64,000 nucleotides of DNA from Paludisphaera borealis (GTDB lineage: Bacteria > Planctomycetota > Planctomycetia > Isosphaerales > Isosphaeraceae): positions 6,324,001 to 6,388,000 of the forward strand of contig NZ_CP019082.1 in NCBI RefSeq assembly GCF_001956985.1. The letters are read 5' to 3'. The notes below the pieces were generated by a model that saw nothing but the letters and a program-made list of their open reading frames with translations, ran no database searches and was not told the DNA's origin. The position numbers and the translations under genes are program-made. How positions within the stretch are numbered: position 1 is the stretch's first letter; each line of letters starts with the position of its first letter. This document shows positions 29,096 to 38,138 of the stretch, piece after piece.

Positions 29096-29447
29096 TCCGT
29101 CTTCCTGAAGAAGGTCGAATCTCCGTCGTCTGCCGACCGGAGACCCGCGATTGGCGGCGATACCGCCGCCCGCAATAGTTAAAAGTTCAAGAGCGTCATC
29201 CGTCAGACACCCGCAAGCGAGTCAGGTTCCATCCTCACCTTCCTAGTGTAACCGAACGCCCCCCCTCTCGACCACCTATGCGCTGTGCGCACATGTTCGG
29301 GTCGCACGTCGCCAACAACCGTCCCGAGGCGGCTTTCCGTCATCACTCTTACGCTCCAACCTTGCATTGGACCGAGTCGCGTGTTACAGATTTGTTAAAC
29401 CAGTGCGGAATAGATGGTCGACACTAGACTTCAAAAGGAGGATGTCG
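29096..29447. other. Divergent intergenic region rsfS / DUF1501
   Basis: About 350 bases between genes read apart. It must contain both promoters. Apart from the strong Shine-Dalgarno aaggag at 29435-29440 for the rightward gene, I see no defined motif, repeat or RNA. Confidence 0.5.
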
Positions 29448-30824
29448 ATGCTGACCCTCGGTGGACAGGCGCACGGCAGCTTCTGCGACGGGATGCGCCG
29501 GCGCGACTTTTTGAAGCTTGGCGGGTTGGCACTCGGCGGGCTTTCGCTGCCGCAATTGCTGCGGGCGGAGTCGCAGGCCGGCGTGGGCAAGTCGCACAAG
29601 GCGATCATCATGGTCTTCCTGGCCGGCGGGCCGCCGCACCAGGACATGTTCGACCTCAAGCCGGACGCCCCTTCGGGGATTCGCGGCGACTTCAAGCCGA
29701 TCGCGACCAACGTGCCCGGGTTCGACATCTGCGAGCACATGCCGCGCATGGCCAAGATGATGGACAAATTCGCCGTGATCCGGTCGCTGGTCGGGTCGGG
29801 GCCGGACCATTCGGCGGGTCAGTGCCTTACCGGGTACACCGACCTCGTCAGCAGGGTTCAGGGGGGCAGGCCGAGCCTGGGATCGATCGTCGCGAAGCTC
29901 GAAGGGCCGATCCATTCCGACATCCCGCCGTTCGTGGGGCTTTCCCCGCGCGTCGGGCATCCGCCCTGGGCCAATCCCGGCGACCCGGGGTATCTGGGAC
30001 TCGCCTACGCGCCGTTCGCTCCGTTTCGAGCGGAAGGTAGCGACGGCAAGACGGGTGACAACCCGGACTCGGTGGGCCTGAAGCTCGACGAGAGCGTCAT
30101 CATTCCCGACCGTCTGGCGGGCCGTCGCTCCTTGCTCGGGCAGCTCGACCAATTCCGTCGCGGGCTCGAACAGTCGCCGGCGATTCAAGGGGCGGACTCG
30201 TTCACGACGCGGGCCTTCGACATCCTCGGCTCGCGCAAGGTCTTCGAAGCGCTCGATCTTTCGAAGGAAGACCCACGGCTCCGCGCCCGTTACGGGATCG
30301 GCGACATGAAGCAGGAGTTCGACGGACCTCCGTGCTGCATGGACCATTTCTTGATGGCTCGACGGCTCGTCGAAGCCGGGGTGCGGGTCGTGACCCTCGC
30401 CTTCGGCCGCTGGGACACCCACAGCGACAACTTCAGCACCAACGCCGAGCGCATTCCGAAGCTCGACATGGGTCTATCGGCCCTCGTCGAAGACCTCCAC
30501 AACCGTGGGATGGACAAGGACGTCTCGGTCGTCGTCTGGGGCGAGTTCGGCAGGACTCCGCAGATCAACGCCCAGGCCGGCCGCGACCACTGGCCGCCGG
30601 TCAACTTCGTGGCGCTCGCGGGCGGCGGGATGCGAACCGGCCAGGTGATCGGCTCGACCGACAAGCACGCGGCTTTCGCCAAAGACCGGCCCATCACCTA
30701 CCCAAGCGTCTTCTCGACCCTCTACCACAACCTCGGCATCGAGCCGAGCACCGCCGTGCCCGACCGCGGCGGCCGCCCCATGTTTCTGCTCGACGACCGC
30801 GAGCCGATCCAAGAACTCATCTGA
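29448..30824 (+). CDS. DUF1501 family protein, Tat-exported
   Basis: A 458-residue sulfatase/phosphatase-fold protein of the DUF1501 family, abundant in planctomycetes and usually paired with a DUF1553/DUF1549 cytochrome gene, absent here. The start at 29448 follows aaggag by seven bases. The N-terminus has a twin-arginine signal, MRRRDFLKLGGLALGGLSL, so it is exported folded. Conserved pieces are MVFLAGGPPHQDMFDLKPDA, the metal-site-like GPDHSAGQCLTG, RWDTHSDNF and VVWGEFGRTP. The enzymatic activity of the family is unknown. A very stable terminator follows the stop by about 45 bases. Confidence 0.93.
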   Translation: MLTLGGQAHGSFCDGMRRRDFLKLGGLALGGLSLPQLLRAESQAGVGKSHKAIIMVFLAGGPPHQDMFDLKPDAPSGIRGDFKPIATNVPGFDICEHMPRMAKMMDKFAVIRSLVGSGPDHSAGQCLTGYTDLVSRVQGGRPSLGSIVAKLEGPIHSDIPPFVGLSPRVGHPPWANPGDPGYLGLAYAPFAPFRAEGSDGKTGDNPDSVGLKLDESVIIPDRLAGRRSLLGQLDQFRRGLEQSPAIQGADSFTTRAFDILGSRKVFEALDLSKEDPRLRARYGIGDMKQEFDGPPCCMDHFLMARRLVEAGVRVVTLAFGRWDTHSDNFSTNAERIPKLDMGLSALVEDLHNRGMDKDVSVVVWGEFGRTPQINAQAGRDHWPPVNFVALAGGGMRTGQVIGSTDKHAAFAKDRPITYPSVFSTLYHNLGIEPSTAVPDRGGRPMFLLDDREPIQELI

Positions 30825-30867
30825 GGCAGAAGGTCCTGTTGGTCGCGACGCGACCAACGAACAAGCG

Positions 30868-30911
30868 CGAAAACGGCGAGCCAGGGTTCACACCCTCGCT
30901 CGCCGTTTTCG
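30868..30911. terminator. Long nested terminator hairpin
   Basis: A perfect 14-bp stem (cgaaaacggcgagc / gctcgccgttttcg) encloses a 16-base loop that itself pairs (agggt/accct), followed by T-rich sequence on both strands. It ends the DUF1501 transcript and can also stop leftward transcription from the tRNA side. Confidence 0.85.
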
Positions 30912-30942
30912 TTTTCAAACTTACGGCCGAGCTTGCCGCCGG

Positions 30943-30989
30943 CAAAAACGAAACGCCTGGCCGACCCGACTTGCGGGCGACCAGGCGTT
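30943..30989 (-). terminator. Terminator of tRNA-Glu
   Basis: On the minus strand, about 15 bases after the tRNA 3' end, the stem aacgcctgg / ccaggcgtt encloses 20 bases and is followed by a T-rich tract (tcgttttt). It is a good Rho-independent terminator for the tRNA. Confidence 0.75.
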
Positions 30990-31003
30990 GGTCGTCTCTC
31001 AAA

Positions 31004-31076
31004 TACCCCCACGGGGACTCGAACCCCGGTCGCTTGGCTGAGAACCAAGAATCCTAGGCCGCTAGACGATGGGGGC
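31004..31076 (-). tRNA. tRNA-Glu (CTC)
   Basis: A 73-nt cloverleaf: acceptor GCCCCCA/TGGGGGT, D-arm GTCTAGCGGCCTAGGA, anticodon stem CTTGG/CCAAG with loop TTCTCAG giving anticodon CTC, and T-arm CGGGG-TTCGAGT-CCCCG. The overall pattern is that of bacterial tRNA-Glu. The 3' CCA is not encoded, and pair 1-72 is a G-U wobble. Confidence 0.95.
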
Positions 31077-31277
31077 GACTGAGTTAGTATCTTAATCCAT
31101 AGCTTCACCTAGTCAAGTCTCTGGACCAAATACTTGGCTTGAAAGTCGTCGCCGACGGCTCGGTGCAACGAATTCCGCCTTGATACCGAGGGGAAACGTT
31201 CTAGGCTGGCTTCGACGATTGCGATACGATCGCGACGACGTACGCGGTTCAGCCCAGGCCAGCCCAGAAGAGCGCCG

Positions 31278-32078
31278 ATGCCGACCATCTCCGCCAACGG
31301 ACGCAACCTGTACTACGAAGAAGTCGGAAGCGACGGCGAGCCACTCGTCTTCCTGAGCGGGCTCGGCGGCGACCACAGGGCGTTCAGCATCGCCCAGCGG
31401 CACTTCGGCAAGAGCTATCGGACTTTGGGCGTCGACGCCCGCGACGCGGGACGGAGCGATCGGGCCGACGCTCCTTACACGACGGCCGACATGGCCGACG
31501 ACGTCGCCGGCTTGCTGGACGCGGTCGGAGTCGATTCCGCCCACATCGTCGGCCAGTCGCTCGGCGGCCTGGTCGCCCAGGAGCTGGCGATCCGCCACCC
31601 GCGCCGGGTCAAGAGCCTGGTTCTGGCCTCATCCCACGCCGGGTCGAACGACTGGCGGAAGGCGGTCATCGAGTCGTGGATCCAGCTTCGCGAGGCGGTC
31701 GACGCCGGCCGGTTCACCCGCGCGACGCTCCCCTGGCTGGTCGCTCCTCCATTCTACGCTCACAAAGAGCAGATCGACGGCCTGGTCCGGTTCGCGGAGG
31801 GCAACGCCTGGCCGCAAGATCCGGCCGCCTTCACGCGACAGGCTCGCGCGGCGATGTCTCACGATGCGCGCGACCGCCTCGGGGGGGTGGACGCGCCCTG
31901 CCTGGTGCTGGTCGGCGCGCTCGACCTGGTGAATCCGCCGCGCGTGGCCGAAGATCTGGCGAACCGGTTGCCGAACGCCCGGATGATCGTCTTGCCCAAC
32001 GTCGGCCACATGCCGCATATCGAGAACAAGCTCGATTTCCGAGAAGCGCTGGAACGGTTTCTGCTTTCCCTTTCGTGA
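31278..32078 (+). CDS. Alpha/beta hydrolase
   Basis: A 266-residue alpha/beta-hydrolase fold enzyme. The nucleophile elbow is GQSLGG with Ser94; the acid lies in LVGALDLVNPP and the histidine in NVGHMPHIENK. The oxyanion region is LSGLGGDHRAF. Similarity is to 3-oxoadipate enol-lactonase-like and general ester hydrolases; no catabolic neighbours define a substrate. The malQ gene starts about 75 bases after its stop on the same strand. Confidence 0.9.
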   Translation: MPTISANGRNLYYEEVGSDGEPLVFLSGLGGDHRAFSIAQRHFGKSYRTLGVDARDAGRSDRADAPYTTADMADDVAGLLDAVGVDSAHIVGQSLGGLVAQELAIRHPRRVKSLVLASSHAGSNDWRKAVIESWIQLREAVDAGRFTRATLPWLVAPPFYAHKEQIDGLVRFAEGNAWPQDPAAFTRQARAAMSHDARDRLGGVDAPCLVLVGALDLVNPPRVAEDLANRLPNARMIVLPNVGHMPHIENKLDFREALERFLLSLS

Positions 32079-32154
32079 GGCGTCGGATCGGCCGGATCGC
32101 CTGGCCCGCCGTCCTTTGAATGAACTCCCGCCCCATGTCCGCGCGAGGTCGAGA

Positions 32155-33822
32155 ATGCGATATCCGAGGTCCAGCGGCGTCCTCCTGCACCCGAGCTCGC
32201 TGCCGGGGATGTTCGGCATCGGCGATCTTGGTCCGGAGGCCCACAAGTTCGTGGACTTTCTGGCCGAGGCGGGCCAGCGATGGTGGCAGCTTCTGCCGCT
32301 GGGGCCGACGGGCGCGGGCAACTCGCCCTACCAGTCGCACTCGTCGTTCGCAGGCAACTCATTGCTCATCAGTCCCGAAGCGATGGTCGCGCGCGGTTGG
32401 CTCAAGCCGACCGACCTTCCCGACGATCCCGAGCCCGCAACGGATGAGGTCGACTACCTCAAGGTCATCGAACTCAAGAACGGGCTGATCGGCAAGGCGT
32501 TCGCGCGGTTCTCGCCGAGCGATGCGGGGTTCCAGAAATTCGTCGCCGAGCAGGACCACTGGCTGCACGATTTCGCCCTGTTCATGGCGATCAAGGAGCT
32601 TCGCCAGGGCCTGCCCTGGTTCGCCTGGGAGCCGGAGCTGGTCTCGCGGCAACCCGAGGCGCTGGCCGCGTTCAGCGAATCGGCGGCCGAGGCGATCCGG
32701 TTCCATCAGTTCGTGCAGTATGTCTTCTACACGCAATGGAAAGACCTGCGCACCGCTTGCATGAGACGCCACGTGAAGATGATCGGCGACATCCCGATCT
32801 TCGTGGCTCACGACAGCGCCGACGTGTGGGCTCGGCCGGACTTGTTCTATCTCGACAAGGAAGGCAAGCCGACGGTCGTCGCCGGCGTGCCGCCCGATTA
32901 CTTCAGCGAGACCGGCCAGCTCTGGGGCAACCCGCTCTACCGCTGGGACGCGCACGCCGAGGAAGGCTACGCCTGGTGGATTCACCGGCTGAATGCGTTG
33001 CTCAACCAGGTCGACCTGATCCGGATCGACCACTTCCGGGGCTTCGCTGCCTATTGGGAAGTGCCCGGTGGATCGGAGACGGCGATCCACGGCCGGTGGG
33101 CCCCCGGCCCCGGCGCTGCACTCTTCCACGCCCTCCAGGAGAAGTTCCCCGAACTTCCGTTCATCGCCGAAGATCTCGGGTTGATCACGCCCGACGTCGA
33201 GACCCTCCGCGATGAGTTCCACCTCCCGGGCATGCGCGTGCTTCAGTTCGGCTTCGCCGCCGATCCGGACTGCGAGAAGCACCTGCCGCACCGGTACGAG
33301 ACCAACTGCGTCGCGTATACCGGCACCCACGACAACGACACCAGCATCGGCTGGCTCACCAGCGCGCACGTCGAATCGACCCAGTCGATCGAGGAGATCG
33401 AGGAAGAGCGCGGATTCGCGCTTCGGTACGCGGGAACCCACGGCCGGGAGTTCAACTGGGACATGATCCGCCTGGCATTTTCCTCCGTGGCGGAGATCGC
33501 GGTGATCCCGATGCAGGATGTCTTGGGCCTCGACAGCCGCGCGCGGATGAACGTGCCCGGCAAGAGCGAGGGGAACTGGGGATGGCGAATCACGCCCGGC
33601 GAGCTGACCACCCGGGTCACGAACCGGCTGGCCGACCTCACCGCGCTCTACGGCCGCTGGAACGGCGTGCTCCCCGCGGCCCACGACCTTCACCGCCGCC
33701 CGGCGCGCAGCCTCCACTCGGGCGTGACACCCGAATCGACGCACACCGACGAGTCCGGTTCCAAAGCCGGGCTCGCCGGACCAGCCGGGTCGGCGTCCGT
33801 CGGAGCGTCCCCCCGGGCATGA
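32155..33822 (+). CDS. malQ: MalQ, 4-alpha-glucanotransferase (GH77)
   Basis: Amylomaltase transferring alpha-1,4-glucan segments in glycogen/maltodextrin metabolism. About 555 residues from the ATG at 32155, which has a gagg site upstream; a TTG at 32116 would add 13 residues. GH77 features are SGVLLHPSSLPG, LLPLGPTGAGNSPYQ, the nucleophile Asp in IRIDHFRGF, the acid/base Glu in FIAEDLGLIT and the third Asp in TGTHDNDTSIGW. After the usual end near LYGRWNGVLPA there is a non-conserved basic/Ser-rich tail of about 45 residues, perhaps a readthrough of a short decayed stop region. Confidence 0.95.
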   Translation: MRYPRSSGVLLHPSSLPGMFGIGDLGPEAHKFVDFLAEAGQRWWQLLPLGPTGAGNSPYQSHSSFAGNSLLISPEAMVARGWLKPTDLPDDPEPATDEVDYLKVIELKNGLIGKAFARFSPSDAGFQKFVAEQDHWLHDFALFMAIKELRQGLPWFAWEPELVSRQPEALAAFSESAAEAIRFHQFVQYVFYTQWKDLRTACMRRHVKMIGDIPIFVAHDSADVWARPDLFYLDKEGKPTVVAGVPPDYFSETGQLWGNPLYRWDAHAEEGYAWWIHRLNALLNQVDLIRIDHFRGFAAYWEVPGGSETAIHGRWAPGPGAALFHALQEKFPELPFIAEDLGLITPDVETLRDEFHLPGMRVLQFGFAADPDCEKHLPHRYETNCVAYTGTHDNDTSIGWLTSAHVESTQSIEEIEEERGFALRYAGTHGREFNWDMIRLAFSSVAEIAVIPMQDVLGLDSRARMNVPGKSEGNWGWRITPGELTTRVTNRLADLTALYGRWNGVLPAAHDLHRRPARSLHSGVTPESTHTDESGSKAGLAGPAGSASVGASPRA

Positions 33823-33855
33823 TCGACCGGCAGGGACGACGGCGGACGGCGTCCC

Positions 33856-34290
33856 TCAGATCGCCCCGTGGATGTACGACATGAGATGCTTGTTCTCGGT
33901 CGTGACCTTGTCGAACATGACCTTGATGACGTCGCCGACCGAGATGACGCCGACAAGCTTCAAATCCTCGAGAACCGGCACCTTGGCGATATGACGTTCG
34001 CTCATCAGCCCCATGACCTCGTTGACGTCGTCGAAGATGTCGCACGTCACCGGATCACACGTCATGCACTCAGCGATATGAACGCGTCCGAATCCCTCGC
34101 CCTTATGGTGAAAAAGCCGGAGGACGTCGCGCTCCGAGAAGATGCCGACGAGACGGTTATCATGATCGACGACCGGAAGCGATCCGATGTTGTTTTGCAC
34201 CAGCTTGGCGATCGCTTCGTTGACCGAAGCTTCGGAATCAATCGCCACCACTCGCCGTCCCTTCGCATCGAGAACATCGCGAACAAGCAT
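33856..34290 (-). CDS. CBS-domain pair protein
   Basis: A 144-residue stand-alone Bateman module: two CBS domains (about 8-60, SEASVNEAIAKLVQNNIGSL; and about 73-130, DDVNEVMGLMSERHIAKVPV). Such proteins bind adenosyl nucleotides (AMP, ATP, NAD) and regulate partners. The start at 34290 follows gaggag; the long upstream extension is Arg/Ser-rich and unlikely to be translated. It is convergent with malQ and divergent from the glycosyltransferase gene, with about 240 bases of leader between. Confidence 0.9.
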   Translation of the reverse strand: MLVRDVLDAKGRRVVAIDSEASVNEAIAKLVQNNIGSLPVVDHDNRLVGIFSERDVLRLFHHKGEGFGRVHIAECMTCDPVTCDIFDDVNEVMGLMSERHIAKVPVLEDLKLVGVISVGDVIKVMFDKVTTENKHLMSYIHGAI

Positions 34291-34530
34291 GGTGACTCGC
34301 TCCTCGGATGGAATTAGGGCGCAGCCGATCGACACGAATTTGTGAGTAGGCGACGCCCTGGACCCTGGGAAGGATGTGATCTGATGCCGTATCGTGCCAC
34401 CTTCAACTATAGGTTGCAAACGATTTCTTGAAGATGAAGAAATTTGAATTTCGCGTTGCGGCGACTCGGCAAGGGCTCCACTCCGGGACCGTCGCGCTGA
34501 ACCGAACGAACGCTCCGAACTCCGGGTCTC

Positions 34531-36063
34531 ATGCATTTGTGCAAATCCATATCCGACATAACATCCATTGAATCGTCAACGCGCGATTCGCCGGCCGCCA
34601 TGACCTGGCCGCTAGGGTTGGTGCTGACGTTGGGACTGGTGATTCGCGGGCTCCATCTGGGCCAGCCGATCGTCGAAAACTACGTCGGCCGACAGATTCC
34701 GACGGCCATGGTCGCCAGGAATCTGGACAGAGGGTCGGGCTTCTTGCGACCTCAGCTCGACACCGCGCCCTTTCCCAATTTCTTCGTCGTCGAGCCGCCG
34801 ATTTACCAGGGGCTGGTGGTCGGGCTTCGGAGCCTCTCAGGCTGGCCGCTCGAAGTCTGTGGACGGCTGATCTCGGATCTGGCGACGACCCTCGGCGCGT
34901 GGGGCGTTTTCATCCTCGTCGACCGTCGCGCGGGGCGCACTTCGGCGGTTGCGGCGGCGGCGGCGTTCTCGATGCTTCCCATCACGATCCGCTACGGCCG
35001 TGCGTTTCAGCCCGACGCCCTCATGCTCGGCGCGTGCACGGCGGGCCTGGCCTGCTGGGATCGGGCAACGTCCGGAAACCGCCGCTGGCTGGCGCTCGGC
35101 TGGCTGCTCCTGGCGACCGGCCTGGCCGCCAAGGTGATCGCCGCGTTCCTCCTGCCCGTCGCCCTGCTCGCGGTCTTCCGCAATCGAAACTGGCGGGTCG
35201 TCGCGCTCGTCCTGTCGATGCTCGTTCCGGCCTTGCTCTGGTATCTCTGGGCCGATCATCTCGTGGGCGGCTCAACGGGGTCGAAAGCCTCGGCCGACAA
35301 CCGGGCGATCTGGATGCGTTTGGTCGGTTTGAGTGCATTGGCGAACGGCGAGACGTGGTCGCATATCGTCCGGTTCTTGGCCATCCGCGCGTTCACGCCG
35401 GCGGGCCTGGTCGTCGCGGTGTGGGGACTTTGGCCGCGATCCGATTGCGGGAGAACCGGCTTGATCTGGTGGAGCTGGGCGGCTTTCGCCCTGGCGACGA
35501 TGGCGATGGTCGCGCAGAAACTACATCACGAATACTACTGGCTGTGCCTCGCGCCGGTGGTCGCGGCCGGCCTGGGCTGCGCGTGGTCGCGGATCGCAAC
35601 GCGCGGCGATCGGCTCGCCTGGGGGTCGGCCCTTGTCTTCGGCGTTCTCTGCGTCGGATTTTCGGCGTCGACGTGGCGGACTCCGGAGGAGTGGAAGTCT
35701 CTCGATCGAGCTGGCGAGGCCGCCGCGGCGTCGACCCCGCCGGGCGACTGGATCGTCGCGCCCGAACCGCTTCTCTATCAGGCGAATCGCCGGGGGTGCC
35801 GGCTCGAATTCACGCCGCGCGCCGCCGAACGAGCCGCCGCCGAGTGGGGGACCGGCGCGAAAGTCGGCGATCCACTCGATCTGATCGAATTCTATCGGAC
35901 CCAGGGGGCGCGATGGGTCGCCGACGTCGGGGCCGTCGCTGGCGACGCGCGCCGAATGGCCTTGCACGAAGGAATCCGGCGGCGTTACAAGATCTGGATG
36001 GACCGACCGGACTTCCTCCTCGCCGAACTCATCTCTCCAGAGCCTCGCGGACATGCCGACTGA
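34531..36063 (+). CDS. GT-C fold membrane glycosyltransferase (ArnT/GT39-like)
   Basis: A multi-pass protein of up to 510 residues with about 10-12 helices, resembling the PMT/ArnT family that moves sugars from lipid-linked donors on the outer face of the membrane. The family's first-loop region is recognisable (HLGQPIVENYVGRQIPTAMV), with acidic residues after helix 1. The soluble C-terminal part (about 390-500) is short. Either ATG 34531 or ATG 34600 could start it; no ribosome site decides. Its stop overlaps the panB start by 11 bases, so translation may be coupled although the functions are unrelated. Confidence 0.8.
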   Translation: MHLCKSISDITSIESSTRDSPAAMTWPLGLVLTLGLVIRGLHLGQPIVENYVGRQIPTAMVARNLDRGSGFLRPQLDTAPFPNFFVVEPPIYQGLVVGLRSLSGWPLEVCGRLISDLATTLGAWGVFILVDRRAGRTSAVAAAAAFSMLPITIRYGRAFQPDALMLGACTAGLACWDRATSGNRRWLALGWLLLATGLAAKVIAAFLLPVALLAVFRNRNWRVVALVLSMLVPALLWYLWADHLVGGSTGSKASADNRAIWMRLVGLSALANGETWSHIVRFLAIRAFTPAGLVVAVWGLWPRSDCGRTGLIWWSWAAFALATMAMVAQKLHHEYYWLCLAPVVAAGLGCAWSRIATRGDRLAWGSALVFGVLCVGFSASTWRTPEEWKSLDRAGEAAAASTPPGDWIVAPEPLLYQANRRGCRLEFTPRAAERAAAEWGTGAKVGDPLDLIEFYRTQGARWVADVGAVAGDARRMALHEGIRRRYKIWMDRPDFLLAELISPEPRGHAD

Positions 36064-36853
36064 AAATCGCTCCGTCACGATCCCCGATTTCGCCGCCTGG
36101 AAAACCGAGGGACGCAAGATCTCGGTCCTCACGGCCTACGAGTTCTCGATCGCCAGGCTGCTTGACGACGCCGGCATCGACTGCCTGCTCGTCGGCGACT
36201 CGATGGGCACCGCCGTCCAGGGCCACGACACGACCCTGGGCGTCACCCTCGACCAGATCGTCTACCACGCCGAGATGGTCGCACGCGCGGCGAAGCGTGC
36301 CTTGGTTGTTGCGGACCTGCCGTTTCTCTCGTACCAGGTGTCGCGTCGCCAGGCGATCCGATCGGGGGGGCGGATGCTCAAGGAGACCCGGTGCCAGGCC
36401 GTGAAACTCGAAGGCGGCACCCGCATGGCCGCCACGATCCGGTCGCTCGTCGATGCGGAGATCCCCGTGATGGGCCACGTCGGGCTGACGCCCCAGTCGG
36501 TCCGTAGATTCGGCGGCTACAAGGTCCAGCGCCAGGCGGACGCGATCCGGGCCGACGCGCAGGCCGTCGCCGATTCGGGAGCCTTCGCGATCGTTCTGGA
36601 ATGCGTTCCCGCCGAGCTGGCGGCGACCATCACGGCCGAAATCCCGATCCCCACCATCGGCATCGGCGCGGGAGCTGCATGCGATGGACAGGTGCTCGTC
36701 CTCCACGACATGCTCGGCCTACTCGACGATTTCCGGCCCCGGTTTGCGCGCCGCTACGCCGAACTCGGCGATGTGATCCGCAACGCCGCGGCTCGCTACA
36801 TCAAGGACGTGGAATCGGGCGACTTCCCCACCGAGGGCGAGAGCTTTCGTTGA
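36053..36853 (+). CDS. panB: PanB, ketopantoate hydroxymethyltransferase
   Basis: Adds a hydroxymethyl group from methylene-THF to 2-oxoisovalerate, first step of pantothenate/CoA synthesis. It is a 266-residue TIM barrel, usual length. Magnesium and substrate residues are present in LLVGDSMGTAVQGHDTTLG and VVADLPFLSY, and the catalytic Glu is in ECVPAELA, followed by PTIGIGAGAACDGQVLVLHD. It overlaps the upstream glycosyltransferase gene; panC and panD are not nearby. Confidence 0.97.
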   Translation: MPTENRSVTIPDFAAWKTEGRKISVLTAYEFSIARLLDDAGIDCLLVGDSMGTAVQGHDTTLGVTLDQIVYHAEMVARAAKRALVVADLPFLSYQVSRRQAIRSGGRMLKETRCQAVKLEGGTRMAATIRSLVDAEIPVMGHVGLTPQSVRRFGGYKVQRQADAIRADAQAVADSGAFAIVLECVPAELAATITAEIPIPTIGIGAGAACDGQVLVLHDMLGLLDDFRPRFARRYAELGDVIRNAAARYIKDVESGDFPTEGESFR

Positions 36854-36930
36854 GTTTCGGATCGGTTCGACGCCTACAATTCCAGGATGGCTCTCCGGTT
36901 CCGACTCCTCAACGCTTCGGGAGCATCGCC

Positions 36931-37296
36931 ATGAGCACTCCGACCCTGATCGAATTAACATCCAAGAAGTGCGTGCCGTGCGAGGGCGACGTTCCTCCGC
37001 TCTCGCCGGACGAAGCCAAGGCCCTCCTCGAAGCCGTCGCCGACTGGTCGTTGAGCCACGACGGCCAGCGCATTCGCCGCGAGTGGATCGCCAAGAACTT
37101 CATGGCGGGGATCGACTTCTTCGAGAAGGTCGCCGCCCTGGCCGAGAGCGAAGGCCATCACCCCGATCTCCACCTCGAAGGCTACCGCAACGTGGCGATC
37201 GAGCTCTGGACCCACGCCGCCGGCGGCCTCACCGAGAACGATTTCATCCTCGCGGCCAAGATCAACGAGATCCCGATCCAGCTCAAGCGGCATTAA
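36931..37296 (+). CDS. phhB: Pterin-4a-carbinolamine dehydratase
   Basis: A 121-residue canonical PCD, removing water from 4a-hydroxytetrahydropterin. The active-site motif is complete: EGHHPDLHLEGYRNVAIELW followed by THAAGGLTENDFILAAKI. The start at 36931 follows ggagcatcgcc; a longer upstream reading would overlap panB. It is the second PCD in this window and closer to the textbook signature than the one beside the H4MPT genes. No phenylalanine hydroxylase gene is in view. Confidence 0.93.
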   Translation: MSTPTLIELTSKKCVPCEGDVPPLSPDEAKALLEAVADWSLSHDGQRIRREWIAKNFMAGIDFFEKVAALAESEGHHPDLHLEGYRNVAIELWTHAAGGLTENDFILAAKINEIPIQLKRH

Positions 37297-37466
37297 GACG
37301 GGTGAACAGATTCCGCCATCCTGGCGTCCACATCAATTCATCGAACACGCCGAACGGATCGGCGCGTCGTTTGCTGATGTTCCTGGTGTTGGAACGAGGC
37401 GTCCGCGTGGCGTTCGACTCGACGTCGTGAGACGCACGTTGAGCATCTTGCAACCAGGACACCGTC

Positions 37467-38087
37467 ATGCAATCACGTCAGAATTACACTGTCATCGGCG
37501 TTTTCGAGAACGAAGCCGACGCCGATCGCGCCGTCGCAGAACTGTACAGAGACGGCTTCCGGGACGATCAGATCGGGGTCGCTCGAAAGCACGTCGAGGC
37601 CGTCGTGGGCGAGACGATCGAAGGGGGGACCGAGGCCGGCCCCGGGGCTGTCACGGGCGCGGTCGCCGGCTTGGGCCTGGGCGCCCTGGCGGGGCTCGGG
37701 GTGCTTTCCGGCGTCATCCCCGTGATCGGTCCGGCCATCGCCGGGGGGACGCTCGGCGTCATCCTCTCCAACGCCGCGGCCGGCGCGGGAATCGCCGGGC
37801 TGATCGGCGCGCTGGTGGGGGCGGGCGTCCCCGAGCACGAGGCCCGCTACTATCATGACGAGTTCGCGGCCGGCCGAACGATCGTCACGGTCAATACGAT
37901 GGACAAGTCCAACGAGGCCAAGGAGATCCTCCGGCGCAACAGGGCATATGACATGAGCAGCCGAGCCACTCCAGTCGACGAGCCGAAGCGCGTCGATGTG
38001 GCCGTTCATCGCGACGACGTGGGGGGAAAGTCGGAGAAAGCCTCCACGCGTCTGGATACGGACGACTTCGAGGATGATTTCAGTTGA
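37467..38087 (+). CDS. Stress-type glycine-zipper protein (YflT/17M-like N-terminus)
   Basis: A 206-residue protein. Residues 8-45 (YTVIGVFENEADADRAVAEL) match the start of general-stress-protein-17M/YflT-type proteins. A long glycine/alanine-rich hydrophobic stretch (about 65-120, glycine-zipper) could insert in or span a membrane, and the last 60 residues are charged (RVDVAVHRDDVGGKSEK). These proteins are induced by heat, salt or oxidative stress in other bacteria; the function is unknown. It stands alone on the plus strand. Confidence 0.82.
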   Translation: MQSRQNYTVIGVFENEADADRAVAELYRDGFRDDQIGVARKHVEAVVGETIEGGTEAGPGAVTGAVAGLGLGALAGLGVLSGVIPVIGPAIAGGTLGVILSNAAAGAGIAGLIGALVGAGVPEHEARYYHDEFAAGRTIVTVNTMDKSNEAKEILRRNRAYDMSSRATPVDEPKRVDVAVHRDDVGGKSEKASTRLDTDDFEDDFS

Positions 38088-38138
38088 TCCGGCCAAGCGA
38101 GCCGACCGCGCCCGGAAGGAGGCGTCGGCTTGCACTCA

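Noticed and set aside
33700-33822. Separate small gene at the malQ 3' end
   Set aside because: The extra basic tail is in frame with malQ and has no start signal of its own.
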